From positions 398,771-425,832 of the forward strand of contig DDFG01000001.1 in the NCBI GenBank assembly GCA_002337055.1: DNA of 27,062 nt. Reading direction: 5' to 3'. The DNA comes from Betaproteobacteria bacterium UBA1934. Lineage in GTDB: Bacteria; Pseudomonadota; Gammaproteobacteria; Burkholderiales; Rhodocyclaceae. Made by a program: the position numbers and the translations under genes. Shown here piece by piece: positions 1 to 7,909 of the stretch (positions are counted from its first letter, which is position 1; every line of letters starts with the position of its first letter). The notes under the pieces were generated by a model, which searched no databases, had not been told where the DNA came from, and saw nothing but the letters and a program-made list of their open reading frames with translations.

Positions 1-1
1 G

Positions 2-3000
2 GACAAGACGCTGTTCGGCATGATCCGCGAAACACATCAGGCCAATCCGCACGGTACGGTGATGGCCTATGCCGACAATGCCTCGATCATCGAAGGCGCG
101 ACCATTGACCGTTTTTACCCGCAAGGCGACGGTAGCTACGGCTACAAGGAAGAACTGACTCACATCCTGACCAAGGTCGAAACACATAACCACCCCACCG
201 CCATTTCGCCTTTCCCCGGCGCTTCCACCGGCTCGGGCGGCGAGATCCGCGACGAGGGCGCGACCGGCAAGGGTTCCAAGCCCAAGGCCGGTCTCTGCGG
301 TTTTTCCGTCTCCAACCTCAATCTGCCGGACGCGCAGCAGCCTTGGGAACACGCCTATGGCAAGCCCTCGCGTATCGCCTCGGCGCTCGACATCATGCTT
401 GAAGGCCCGATCGGTGCGGCGGCGTTCAACAACGAATTCGGCCGCCCGAACCTGACCGGCTATTTCCGCACCTACGAGCAGGATGTGGCCGGCACGGTCC
501 GTGGCTACCACAAGCCGATCATGATCGCCGGCGGTTTGGGCAGCATTCAAGCCGAGCAATCGTTCAAGGTAGAAACCTTCCCGGTCGGCACGCTCTTCGT
601 GCAACTCGGTGGCCCTGGCATGCTGATCGGTCTCGGCGGCGGCGCCGCCAGCTCGATGAGCGCCGGCGTCAACACCGAAGACCTCGATTTCGCCTCGGTG
701 CAGCGCGGCAATCCGGAAATCCAGCGGCGCGCGCAGGAAGTCATCGACCGTTGCTGGCAGATGGGGAGCAACAATCCGATTCTTTCCATCCACGACGTCG
801 GTGCCGGTGGCGTTTCCAACGCCTTGCCGGAACTGGCGCATTCCGGCCATGTCGGTGCGGTGTTCGATCTGCGCAAGGTGCCGATCGAGGAACCTGGCAT
901 GTCGCCGGCCGAAATCTGGTCCAACGAATCGCAGGAACGCTACGTGCTGGCTATTCCGCCCGGCCGCATCGACGAATTCCGTGCCCTCTGTGAACGCGAG
1001 CGTTGCCCTTTCGCGGTGGTCGGGTCGGCGACCGACGACGGTCACCTGACCGTGACCGACGCCCATTTCGGCGTCAATCCGGTCGATATGGAAATGGAAG
1101 CGCTGCTCGGCAAACCGCCGCGTATGACGCGCGACGTCAAGCACACCGAAGCCGCAACCGTGCCGCTGGATGTGGTGGCGCTGGAACTGAAGGAAGCGGC
1201 TTTCCGCATCCTCAAACTGCCGACGGTGGCCGATAAGACTTTCTTGATTTCCATTGGCGACCGCAGCGTTGGCGGCATGACCGCGCGCGACCAGATGGTC
1301 GGCCCCTGGCAGGTGCCTGTGGCCGACGTGGCGGTGACGACCATGGCTTACCACGGTTATCTGGGAGAGGCCTTTGCCATGGGCGAACGCACGCCTGTGG
1401 CGGTGCTCAACGCGCCGGCTTCTGGCCGTATGGCCATTGCCGAAGCGCTGACCAACCTTGCCGCTGCTGATGTCGGCGTCCTCGACAAGGTCAAGCTTTC
1501 TGCCAACTGGATGGCCGCCTGCGGTGCGCCGGGCGAGGATGCTCGCCTGTTCGATACCGTCACCGCCGTTTCTCAACTTTGCAAGGAGCTGGGAATTTCG
1601 ATCCCCGTCGGCAAGGATTCCCTGTCGATGCGCACCGCCTGGGATGGGAAACAGGTTGTCTCGCCGCTGTCGCTGATTGTCACTGCTTTTGGCGCCGTCA
1701 CCGACGTGCGCAGGACGCTGACGCCGCAACTGATTACCGATCAGGGCGACAGTGAAATGTTGCTGCTTGATCTGGGTAAGAACCGTCTTGGCGGCTCGGC
1801 CCTGGCGCAGGTGTTCAACGCTACCGGTGACGATGCGCCGGATGTCGACGACCCCGCCAAACTGAAGGCCCTGTTCAACGTCATCCAGCAACTGAACCGC
1901 GACGGCCTGCTGCTGGCTTACCATGACCGTTCGGATGGCGGTCTCTTCGCCGCCGCCTGCGAAATGGCCTTTGCCGGCCGCTGCGGCGTGACGCTGGACA
2001 TGGACGGCCTCTGCTTCGACCCGCAACTGCTTGACGTCGACGGCGCCGAAAAACGCCCCGATCAACTCTCCGGCCGCACGTTCGAGACCCTGATGCGCGC
2101 CCTGTTCAACGAGGAAGTCGGCGCGCTGCTGCAAATTCGCCGTGCGGACCGCGAGAAGGTCACTGCGACGCTGCGTTCGGCCGGGCTCGGCGAGCACTAT
2201 CACTTCGTCGGCTACCCGAATATGAGCGACGAAATCCGCGTCGTCCGTAACGCCAAGAAGGTGCTGCGCGAAACCCGCATCGACCTGCAACGCGCCTGGT
2301 CGGAAACCAGCTACCGTATGCAGGCGCTGCGCGACAATCCGCAATGCGCCCAGCAGGAATACGACCGCATTCTGGACAAGGCGGACCCCGGCCTTTCGCC
2401 TCGTCTGACCTTTGATCCGCAGGAAGATATCGCCGCTGCTTACATCACCATCGGCCATCGTCCGGCCATGGCCATCCTGCGCGAGCAGGGCGTCAATAGC
2501 CATTACGAAATGGCCGCCGCCTTCGACCGTGCCGGTTTCAAGGCGGTCGATGTGCATATGAGCGACATCCTCGCCGGCCGGGTCAGCCTCAAGGACTTCA
2601 AGGGTCTGGTCGCCTGCGGCGGCTTTTCCTACGGCGACGTGCTTGGCGCCGGACAGGGCTGGGCCAAGACCATCCTGATGCACGAAGGCTGCCGCGACGA
2701 ATTCGCCGCCTTCTTCAACCGCCCGGATACCTTTGCGCTCGGTGTCTGCAACGGCTGCCAGATGATGAGTGCCTTGAAGTCCCTGATCCCCGGCGCCGAT
2801 CACTGGCCGGCCTTCCGTCGCAACGCCGTCGAGCAATTCGAGGCGCGTTTCGTGCTCACCGAAGTGCTCGAATCGCCCTCGCTCTTTTTCGCCGGCATGG
2901 AAGGCTCGCGCATTCCCATTGTCGTCTCGCACGGCGAGGGCAGGGTGGTGTTCGACAACGCCGCCGATCAGGGCAAGGTGCTGTCGTCTTTGCGTTTCAT

Positions 3001-3229
3001 CGACAACACCGGCGCGCCGACCGAAGTCTATCCCTATAACCCGAACGGATCGCCGGGCGGGCTGACCGGGGTGACCACGGCCGACGGCCGCTTCACCATC
3101 ATGATGCCGCATCCCGAACGGGTGGCGCGTACCGTGCAGATGTCCTGGCATCCGAAGGAGTGGCTGCAGGGCGAGGGCGATAGCCCGTGGCTGCGCATGT
3201 TCCGGAACGCGCGGCGCTGGGTAGGTTGA
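2..3229 (+). CDS. purL: Phosphoribosylformylglycinamidine synthase (FGAM synthase), 5'-truncated by window edge
   Basis: This enzyme makes FGAM from FGAR, ATP and glutamine in step four of cytosolic purine synthesis. The reading frame is open from base 2, so the N-terminus (roughly 240 of about 1300 residues) lies outside the window and 1075 residues are visible. The synthase part shows the family signature KVETHNHPTAISPFPGAS (nt 173-226) and a second ATP-binding half with GKDSLSMRT. The C-terminal class I glutamine amidotransferase domain has the nucleophile Cys in GVCNGCQ (codon 2747-2749) and the His/Glu pair in MPHPERV near 3107-3124. It is the large single-chain proteobacterial type that carries its own amidotransferase domain. 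The stop TGA is at 3227-3229 and the next gene starts about 20 bases later, so read-through transcription is possible. Identification is certain. Confidence 0.98.
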   Translation, partial: DKTLFGMIRETHQANPHGTVMAYADNASIIEGATIDRFYPQGDGSYGYKEELTHILTKVETHNHPTAISPFPGASTGSGGEIRDEGATGKGSKPKAGLCGFSVSNLNLPDAQQPWEHAYGKPSRIASALDIMLEGPIGAAAFNNEFGRPNLTGYFRTYEQDVAGTVRGYHKPIMIAGGLGSIQAEQSFKVETFPVGTLFVQLGGPGMLIGLGGGAASSMSAGVNTEDLDFASVQRGNPEIQRRAQEVIDRCWQMGSNNPILSIHDVGAGGVSNALPELAHSGHVGAVFDLRKVPIEEPGMSPAEIWSNESQERYVLAIPPGRIDEFRALCERERCPFAVVGSATDDGHLTVTDAHFGVNPVDMEMEALLGKPPRMTRDVKHTEAATVPLDVVALELKEAAFRILKLPTVADKTFLISIGDRSVGGMTARDQMVGPWQVPVADVAVTTMAYHGYLGEAFAMGERTPVAVLNAPASGRMAIAEALTNLAAADVGVLDKVKLSANWMAACGAPGEDARLFDTVTAVSQLCKELGISIPVGKDSLSMRTAWDGKQVVSPLSLIVTAFGAVTDVRRTLTPQLITDQGDSEMLLLDLGKNRLGGSALAQVFNATGDDAPDVDDPAKLKALFNVIQQLNRDGLLLAYHDRSDGGLFAAACEMAFAGRCGVTLDMDGLCFDPQLLDVDGAEKRPDQLSGRTFETLMRALFNEEVGALLQIRRADREKVTATLRSAGLGEHYHFVGYPNMSDEIRVVRNAKKVLRETRIDLQRAWSETSYRMQALRDNPQCAQQEYDRILDKADPGLSPRLTFDPQEDIAAAYITIGHRPAMAILREQGVNSHYEMAAAFDRAGFKAVDVHMSDILAGRVSLKDFKGLVACGGFSYGDVLGAGQGWAKTILMHEGCRDEFAAFFNRPDTFALGVCNGCQMMSALKSLIPGADHWPAFRRNAVEQFEARFVLTEVLESPSLFFAGMEGSRIPIVVSHGEGRVVFDNAADQGKVLSSLRFIDNTGAPTEVYPYNPNGSPGGLTGVTTADGRFTIMMPHPERVARTVQMSWHPKEWLQGEGDSPWLRMFRNARRWVG

Positions 3230-3250
3230 ACAACGATGGAGAACATGCGA

Positions 3251-4837
3251 ATGAAAACGATGACCCGGTGTGCGGCCTGGTATTTGAGCGCGGTGGTGAT
3301 GGCAGGAGCGGGATGGGGTGGCGCGACTTCCGTGCTGGCAGCCCCGGTAACCGCTCATGCCAAGGAGGCGGGCGCACACCAGGGGCAGGGAATCGCGTGG
3401 CACACCGGCGATGTCGCCAGTGCCTTTGCCGAGGCGAAAAAGACCAACAAGCCGGTCTTTCTGTATTGGGGGGCAGTCTGGTGTCCGCCCTGCAACCAGG
3501 TCAAGGCCACCATCTTCAACCGGCAAGCGTTCATCCGCCTGACCCGCCGCTTTATCCCGGTCTATCTGGATGGTGATACGCCGGATGGCCAGCGGCTGGG
3601 CGAGCAGTACAAGGTTCGAGGCTATCCCACCATGATCCTGTTCCGGCCGGATGGCAATGAAATCACGCGCCTGCCGGGTGAAGTGGATTACGAGCGCTAC
3701 GTTGCCATTCTCGAGCGCGGTATGGCCGCCACGCGGCCCGTGAAACAGACCCTCGTCGCTGCTCTTGCGGGGCAACCCCTTTCGCATGACGAGTGGAGCC
3801 TGCTGGCCGACTATTCGTGGGAGACCGACCGCACTCAACTGGTTCCAGAAGACCAACTGGTCGATACTCTGGTGCGATTGGCCAAGGCCATTCCCGATAA
3901 GGAAGGCGAAACGGCGACCCGCTTGCGTCTGCGCGCGCTGGCTATCGCCTCGAATGCGGAGAAGCGGCTGGAAGTGGATCGGACGGCGGCAGAATCTGTG
4001 CTGACCCGTGTATTCGCCTCGCCTGCCAGCGTGCGCGCGCAGTTTGATGTCATCGTTAATTACACCGACAGTCTGGCGAAATGGCTCTATCCCGAAGGCA
4101 AAAACATGCCCGCGAAGCTGGGAGGCCATTGGGCGCAGGGTTTGTCCGCTCTGGCCGACGATGCCTCACTTTCCATGAACGAGCGGCTTGCAGCTCGCCT
4201 TGCCGAAATCCAGTTCGCCAAAGCACGTCAGCCGGGCTCTCCGCTGCCGGTGCCGCTGATAAAAGCCGCGCGCGACATGGTCAAGCAGGCCGACCGCGCG
4301 ACGACCGATCGTCACGAACGACAGTCGGTCATCTATACCGCCGCCCAGTTGCTGGAAGAGGCCGGGCGGCTGGATGACTCCGATGCGCTCATGCGCGCGG
4401 AACTGAAGCGTTCGCCAGCGCCGTACTATTTCATGATGGCGCTGGGCAGCCACGCCAAGCGGCGTGGCGACGCCAAGGGGGCGCTGGAATGGTACGAAAA
4501 GGCGTTCGAGACGGCGGAAGGGTCGGCCACGCGACTCCAGTGGGGTGCCTCCTATCTGGGCGCATTGACCGAGCTGGCCGCACAGGACGAAGCCAGGATC
4601 GAGCAAACAGGCCGTCGCTTGGCGGCCGAAATCGGCAAGACACCCAACGCGTTCTATGAGCGTAACCGGCGGGCGGTCGAGCGTACCGTGCAAACGCTGG
4701 TCAAATGGAACGGCGACAACCGGCATCGCGCGGTATTGAGCCGTCTCGCCCCTGTGTTTGCTGGCATTTGCGCGGCCTTGCCGCAAAGCGAGCCCCAACG
4801 GAATCTCTGCGAAGTCGCCATCAAGCCTTTGCTGTAG
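3251..4837 (+). CDS. Exported thioredoxin-fold protein with long helical (TPR-like) C-terminal region
   Basis: The N-terminus is a signal peptide: basic residues, a hydrophobic run (AAWYLSAVVMAGAG) and an Ala-rich cleavage region ending LAAP. The mature protein should therefore be periplasmic. A thioredoxin-like domain follows (about residues 45-160) with active-site WCPPC, Cys78 and Cys81, and the cis-proline segment RGYPT. It resembles the DsbD-gamma/thioredoxin_7 type that passes electrons to or from periplasmic disulfides. The remaining 350 or so residues are helical, with a TPR-like unit near the C-terminus (GDAKGALEWYEKAFETAEG). In-frame ATGs occur at 3236, 3245 and 3251. I chose 3251 because GGAG at 3238-3241 sits 9 bases upstream of it and would be inside or too close to the other two. 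Substrate and exact function are not known to me. Confidence 0.85.
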   Translation: MKTMTRCAAWYLSAVVMAGAGWGGATSVLAAPVTAHAKEAGAHQGQGIAWHTGDVASAFAEAKKTNKPVFLYWGAVWCPPCNQVKATIFNRQAFIRLTRRFIPVYLDGDTPDGQRLGEQYKVRGYPTMILFRPDGNEITRLPGEVDYERYVAILERGMAATRPVKQTLVAALAGQPLSHDEWSLLADYSWETDRTQLVPEDQLVDTLVRLAKAIPDKEGETATRLRLRALAIASNAEKRLEVDRTAAESVLTRVFASPASVRAQFDVIVNYTDSLAKWLYPEGKNMPAKLGGHWAQGLSALADDASLSMNERLAARLAEIQFAKARQPGSPLPVPLIKAARDMVKQADRATTDRHERQSVIYTAAQLLEEAGRLDDSDALMRAELKRSPAPYYFMMALGSHAKRRGDAKGALEWYEKAFETAEGSATRLQWGASYLGALTELAAQDEARIEQTGRRLAAEIGKTPNAFYERNRRAVERTVQTLVKWNGDNRHRAVLSRLAPVFAGICAALPQSEPQRNLCEVAIKPLL

Positions 4838-4872
4838 CCGATCGACGGTCAGGACGACCGGCGTTCATGGTG

Positions 4873-4890
4873 TTGTCACAAAGCCGACTT
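4873..4890 (+). promoter_or_regulatory. Possible weak PhoB (Pho box-like) direct repeat upstream of btaA
   Basis: TTGTCAC, four bases, then CCGACTT gives two half-sites 11 bases apart, the spacing of the E. coli Pho box (CTGTCAT repeats). The first half matches 5 of 7 positions and the second 4 of 7. Bacterial btaA/btaB genes are known to be induced by phosphate starvation in alphaproteobacteria, which is why the match is worth recording. Such a weak match may be chance. Confidence 0.2.
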
Positions 4891-4891
4891 A

Positions 4892-4921
4892 GTCTGCGGA
4901 AAGGCCATTCTTTCCGCGGAC
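4892..4921 (+). promoter_or_regulatory. 12-bp hairpin abutting the btaA start codon
   Basis: The arms GTCTGCGGAAAG (4892-4903) and CTTTCCGCGGAC (4910-4921) pair over 12 positions with one T.G wobble, around the six-base loop GCCATT. The stem ends three bases before the annotated btaA ATG (4925) and contains the only purine-rich candidate Shine-Dalgarno (GGAAAGG, 4898-4904). No T-run follows on either strand, so it does not look like an intrinsic terminator. Translational control of btaA is the natural reading, but that is inference. Confidence 0.55.
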
Positions 4922-4924
4922 ACC

Positions 4925-6121
4925 ATGAGGCGCCAACCCACCTTGCTCGACCGTATCGATCAGCGGCTGTTCGATGCCATCTACAGCCGCTCGCTGGTTT
5001 ACAACACCTGCTGGGAAGACCCTGCGGTCGACCGGCAAGCCTTGCAGTTGCGCGAAACCGACCATGTGCTCGCCATCACCAGCGCGGGTTGCAACGTTCT
5101 CGATTACGCCCTTGCCGGTGCGTGCAGAGTCGATGCCGTGGATGCGAATCCGCGGCAGAACGCGCTACTGGAACTGAAGCTGGCGGGCATACAGCACCTC
5201 GATTTTGACGACTTCTTTGCTCTTTTCGGGCACGGCTATCATGCGCGCTTTCCGCTGATCTACAAGGAAAAGCTGCGCGGCGAACTGGGCGATTTTGCGC
5301 GCGAATTCTGGGATGCCCGCTGCGACTGGTTTGCGGGCCGGCAGGGTAGTTTCTATTACCATAGTCTGTCGGGACTGGTGGCGCGCGCATTTCGGGCGTG
5401 GTTCCGCATGCGTCCCGAACTGGGTTCCGGCATCGCCGAGCTCTTTTCCGCGGGCGATGTCGAAGAGCAACGGCGGCTCTACCGCAATGGTGTTCGCGCC
5501 CGGCTTTGGACCGCGCCGGTTAACTGGCTGCTCGAACGGCAGATCACCATGAGCCTGCTGGGTGTGCCCTACCCGCAACGGCGCGAGGTGCAGGCGCAGC
5601 ATCCCGACGGGGTGGCCGGTTTTGTGCGTGAGGCGGTCGAGTACATCATCGAGGAACTGCCACTGGCCGACAATTACTTTTGGCGCGTTTACTTCGGGGG
5701 GCGTTACACCCCGACCTGCTGCCCGGAATACCTGAAAGAGAGCAATTTCCTCGCATTGAAAGGCGGTCGCGCCGAAGCGATTCGCCTTCACACCTGCCTG
5801 ATCACCGAGTTCCTGTCGAACCAGGAGCGGCTCGTCGACAAGTTTGTGCTCCTCGACCACATGGACTGGATGAGTTGTTACTACCCCGATGCGCTGATCG
5901 AGGAGTGGAATCTCATCCTCGAGCGGGCGGCACCTGGCGGTCGCATCATCTTTCGCAGCGCCCACGCGCGGCCGGCGTATCTGGACTGGATCGAAGTGGG
6001 CGAAGCAAAACGCCGCCTGCGCGACCAACTCGTCTTTCAGGATGCGATGGCAACCGCGCTCAGCAAGCAGGATCGCGTGCACACCTATGCCGGTTTCCAC
6101 ATCTGCGACGTGCCGGCGTGA
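4925..6121 (+). CDS. btaA: BtaA-like S-adenosylmethionine:diacylglycerol 3-amino-3-carboxypropyltransferase (DUF3419)
   Basis: BtaA moves the 3-amino-3-carboxypropyl group of SAM onto diacylglycerol to give diacylglyceryl-homoserine, the first step to the betaine lipid DGTS at the cytoplasmic membrane. The 398 residues carry family hallmarks: SLVYNTCWEDPAVDRQAL near the N-terminus, a SAM-site loop ITSAGCNVLDYAL, and VDAVDANPRQNALLELKLA. The length is close to the roughly 400 residues of the Rhodobacter enzyme. The start is uncertain. ATG 4925 has no accessible Shine-Dalgarno because of the hairpin at 4892-4921. TTG 4943 has GAGG 12 bases upstream and would still retain all conserved motifs. 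The stop TGA overlaps the GTG of btaB. The next gene being the matching methyltransferase makes the assignment strong; activity itself is inferred. Confidence 0.9.
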   Translation: MRRQPTLLDRIDQRLFDAIYSRSLVYNTCWEDPAVDRQALQLRETDHVLAITSAGCNVLDYALAGACRVDAVDANPRQNALLELKLAGIQHLDFDDFFALFGHGYHARFPLIYKEKLRGELGDFAREFWDARCDWFAGRQGSFYYHSLSGLVARAFRAWFRMRPELGSGIAELFSAGDVEEQRRLYRNGVRARLWTAPVNWLLERQITMSLLGVPYPQRREVQAQHPDGVAGFVREAVEYIIEELPLADNYFWRVYFGGRYTPTCCPEYLKESNFLALKGGRAEAIRLHTCLITEFLSNQERLVDKFVLLDHMDWMSCYYPDALIEEWNLILERAAPGGRIIFRSAHARPAYLDWIEVGEAKRRLRDQLVFQDAMATALSKQDRVHTYAGFHICDVPA

Positions 6122-6852
6122 CGGCAATCCGGGATTTGCGCATCCTCTGGTCGTTGCTGCGCGGCCATCGGCGTAGCGGCGACCATGCCGCCGATCTGTC
6201 GGCTTTCTACGGCGGACAGGCGGCCGACTACGATGCCTTTCGAGAACGCTTGCTGCCCGGTCGGCAGGAGCTCTTCGACAAACTGGCGGCCCGCCTGCCG
6301 GCGCATGCCCACCTGGTGGAACTCGGCGCTGGCACAGGTCGCAATCTGGCCTGGCTGGGCGAGCGTGTGGGCGCGCTGTCGCGAGTCGACCTCGTGGACC
6401 TGTGTCCGCCGCTGCTTGACCGCGCCGCCACGCGGTGGAAGGAACAACCGCATGTGCATTGCCACCTGGCGGACGCCACGCAATGGCGTCCACACGCGCC
6501 ATGTGACGCAGTGGTACTGGCCTACTCACTGACGATGATGCCAGCGTGGCAGACCGCGCTCGACAATGCCCTGAGCATTTTGAAGCCAGGCGGTTGGCTA
6601 GCCATTGTCGATTTCACGCTGGTCAGGAGCGACCCGGTTCTGGCACGCATATTCTGGCGGTACTGGTTCGGGCATGATGGGGTCTGGCTCGATGCCGCAC
6701 ACGGCGAGTGGTTGCGTGCCCACTGCCCAGAGCATAGCGCTTTCCTAGAGCGTGCCCGGTTGCCCTATTTGCTCTTCGTGCGGCCCGCCTACTACGTCTT
6801 TCTCGGACGTCGCCCCGAGGTCTCGTTGGCGGAGAGATTGCCCAGCCTCTGA
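6118..6852 (+). CDS. btaB: BtaB-like SAM-dependent N-methyltransferase of betaine lipid synthesis
   Basis: BtaB methylates the amino group of diacylglyceryl-homoserine three times to give DGTS. The 244-residue protein has a class I methyltransferase fold: motif I VELGAGTGRN (residues 67-76), an acidic end of strand two (VDLVDLCPPLL), a DAVVLAYSLTMMP segment and the post-motif LKPGGWLAIVDFTL. The GTG start at 6118 overlaps the btaA stop in GTGA, so the two are probably translationally coupled. An open frame continues upstream to 5680 but runs inside btaA in another frame and is discarded. The C-terminal 20 codons overlap, on the other strand, the end of the LuxR-type gene. Generic SAM methyltransferases look similar; the assignment rests on motif order plus position behind btaA. 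Confidence 0.88.
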   Translation: MTAIRDLRILWSLLRGHRRSGDHAADLSAFYGGQAADYDAFRERLLPGRQELFDKLAARLPAHAHLVELGAGTGRNLAWLGERVGALSRVDLVDLCPPLLDRAATRWKEQPHVHCHLADATQWRPHAPCDAVVLAYSLTMMPAWQTALDNALSILKPGGWLAIVDFTLVRSDPVLARIFWRYWFGHDGVWLDAAHGEWLRAHCPEHSAFLERARLPYLLFVRPAYYVFLGRRPEVSLAERLPSL

Positions 6853-7802
6853 GCCAACGCCGCCTTGTCGTGCACATCCAGCTTGACGTAAAGACTGGCC
6901 AACTGGTTTCTGACGGTATTGGGCGAGATGCCCAGTTCGCGGGCAATTTCCTTGGCGCTCATGCCGCTGGCAAATCGAGTGGCGACGCTCTGTTCGCCTG
7001 GAGTCAGGCGCTGGCTGCGGTCGTAACGGCGCGCCAAGCAGACGAAATATCGATCCTGGGGGCGGATCGCGATTTCGACGCGATGCCCTCGATAGAGGCC
7101 ACTGCGACCCAGGCAGCGGCTCAGGTCGGCTGGCAGCATCTTGCCCTCGTGGTCAGGCCACTCTTCGCGCAACAGAGCGGCAAACCAGGGATCGGCGGCT
7201 TCGATCACGCCCAGCCGGTTGACCAGAGCCGACGCTCGCCGGGATTTGCTTTCGTCGATACGGTCGAGCAATTTGGCGTAGCTGATGTCGATGGCGTGCG
7301 AAACATGCGACCACGCCGCGTGCAGGCAGGCGGCTTCGGCTTCCAGGAAAGGGCGGGGCGAATGCCGGTAAAACACCAGCCAGCGTCCCGGATGCGCGGT
7401 GCTGGGTGGGTCGCCGAACAGCATGAGGTGACGGAGATCATGTTCGCGCGCAAAGGTCTGCAATGCACACAGTTTTTGCTGCCCGTAAAATTCTTCGCAA
7501 TCGACGGCCAGTGGCGCGGCTAACCCATTGAGAAAGGCCAGGGTGACCGGATCGCTGGCTGAAATCTCGGCATAATCGGCCAGCAACGATTCGGCCCGAT
7601 TGTGGACGTGGGCGTGCGAGATATGCAGGTCACGCGACGGGTCCGATTCGCCCATGCCGAACACGGCGCCGTCGAAGGCGATCCAGGGTTGAAGCAAAGT
7701 GAGCACTTCGCGCGGAAAGTCCGCCGGAGACGCGAAGTCGGCCAGGTGGTACAAATCCATCAGCGTGCGCGAAAATGCCTGCACGGCGTGGGTGTTCTGC
7801 AA
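6792..7802 (-). CDS. LuxR/GerE-type helix-turn-helix transcriptional regulator
   Basis: This is a DNA-binding regulator of 336 residues. The C-terminal HTH (about residues 266-319) is typical: LTPGEQSVATRFASGMSAKEIARELGISPNTVRNQL. There is no receiver domain. The N-terminal 200 residues look GAF-like (WIAFDGAVFGMGE near the start), so it may sense a small ligand; this is inference. The open frame extends to a TTG at 7859, but I prefer TTG 7802 because a perfect GGAGG (minus strand, 7814-7810) stands 7 bases upstream; MDLYHL at 7760 is another possibility. It lies downstream of and in the same direction as the lipoprotein hydrolase, with a strong hairpin between them. Its 3' end overlaps btaB by 61 bases. 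Targets are unknown; the hydrolase and bta genes are obvious candidates. Confidence 0.85.
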   Translation of the reverse strand: MQNTHAVQAFSRTLMDLYHLADFASPADFPREVLTLLQPWIAFDGAVFGMGESDPSRDLHISHAHVHNRAESLLADYAEISASDPVTLAFLNGLAAPLAVDCEEFYGQQKLCALQTFAREHDLRHLMLFGDPPSTAHPGRWLVFYRHSPRPFLEAEAACLHAAWSHVSHAIDISYAKLLDRIDESKSRRASALVNRLGVIEAADPWFAALLREEWPDHEGKMLPADLSRCLGRSGLYRGHRVEIAIRPQDRYFVCLARRYDRSQRLTPGEQSVATRFASGMSAKEIARELGISPNTVRNQLASLYVKLDVHDKAALAQRLGNLSANETSGRRPRKT

Positions 7803-7809
7803 GCGCGGG

Positions 7810-7814
7810 CCTCC
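7810..7814 (-). promoter_or_regulatory. Shine-Dalgarno GGAGG deciding a TTG start for the LuxR-type gene
   Basis: On the minus strand GGAGG (7814-7810) is followed by CCCGCGC and then an in-frame TTG at 7802-7800. Neither of the other candidate starts (TTG 7859, ATG 7760) has a comparable site. Confidence 0.6.
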
Positions 7815-7850
7815 GAAAAGGCAAACTGGCCCGGACAATCCAGGCCAGTC

Positions 7851-7902
7851 AAAAACCAAACGATAGCACGGAAAGCCGCGAATCGTGTCGCGGCACCGTG
7901 CT
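7851..7902 (-). terminator. Intrinsic terminator or attenuator between the lipoprotein hydrolase and the LuxR-type gene
   Basis: Reading the minus strand, AGCACGG (7902-7896) and GCCGCGA (7894-7888) pair perfectly with TCGCGGC (7881-7875) and CCGTGCT (7871-7865). Together they form a 14-bp interrupted stem with a 6-base loop and an internal A/TTT mismatch. A T-rich tract (TTTGGTTTTT) follows four bases after the stem. It begins 8 bases after the hydrolase stop and ends about 50 bases before the LuxR start, so it probably ends or partly attenuates hydrolase transcription. Confidence 0.7.
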
Positions 7903-7909
7903 TGCCCGA

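Noticed and set aside
4892..4921. Hairpin upstream of btaA as intrinsic terminator of the thioredoxin-like gene
   Set aside because: No T-tract follows the stem on either strand, so it is listed as a possible translational control element instead.
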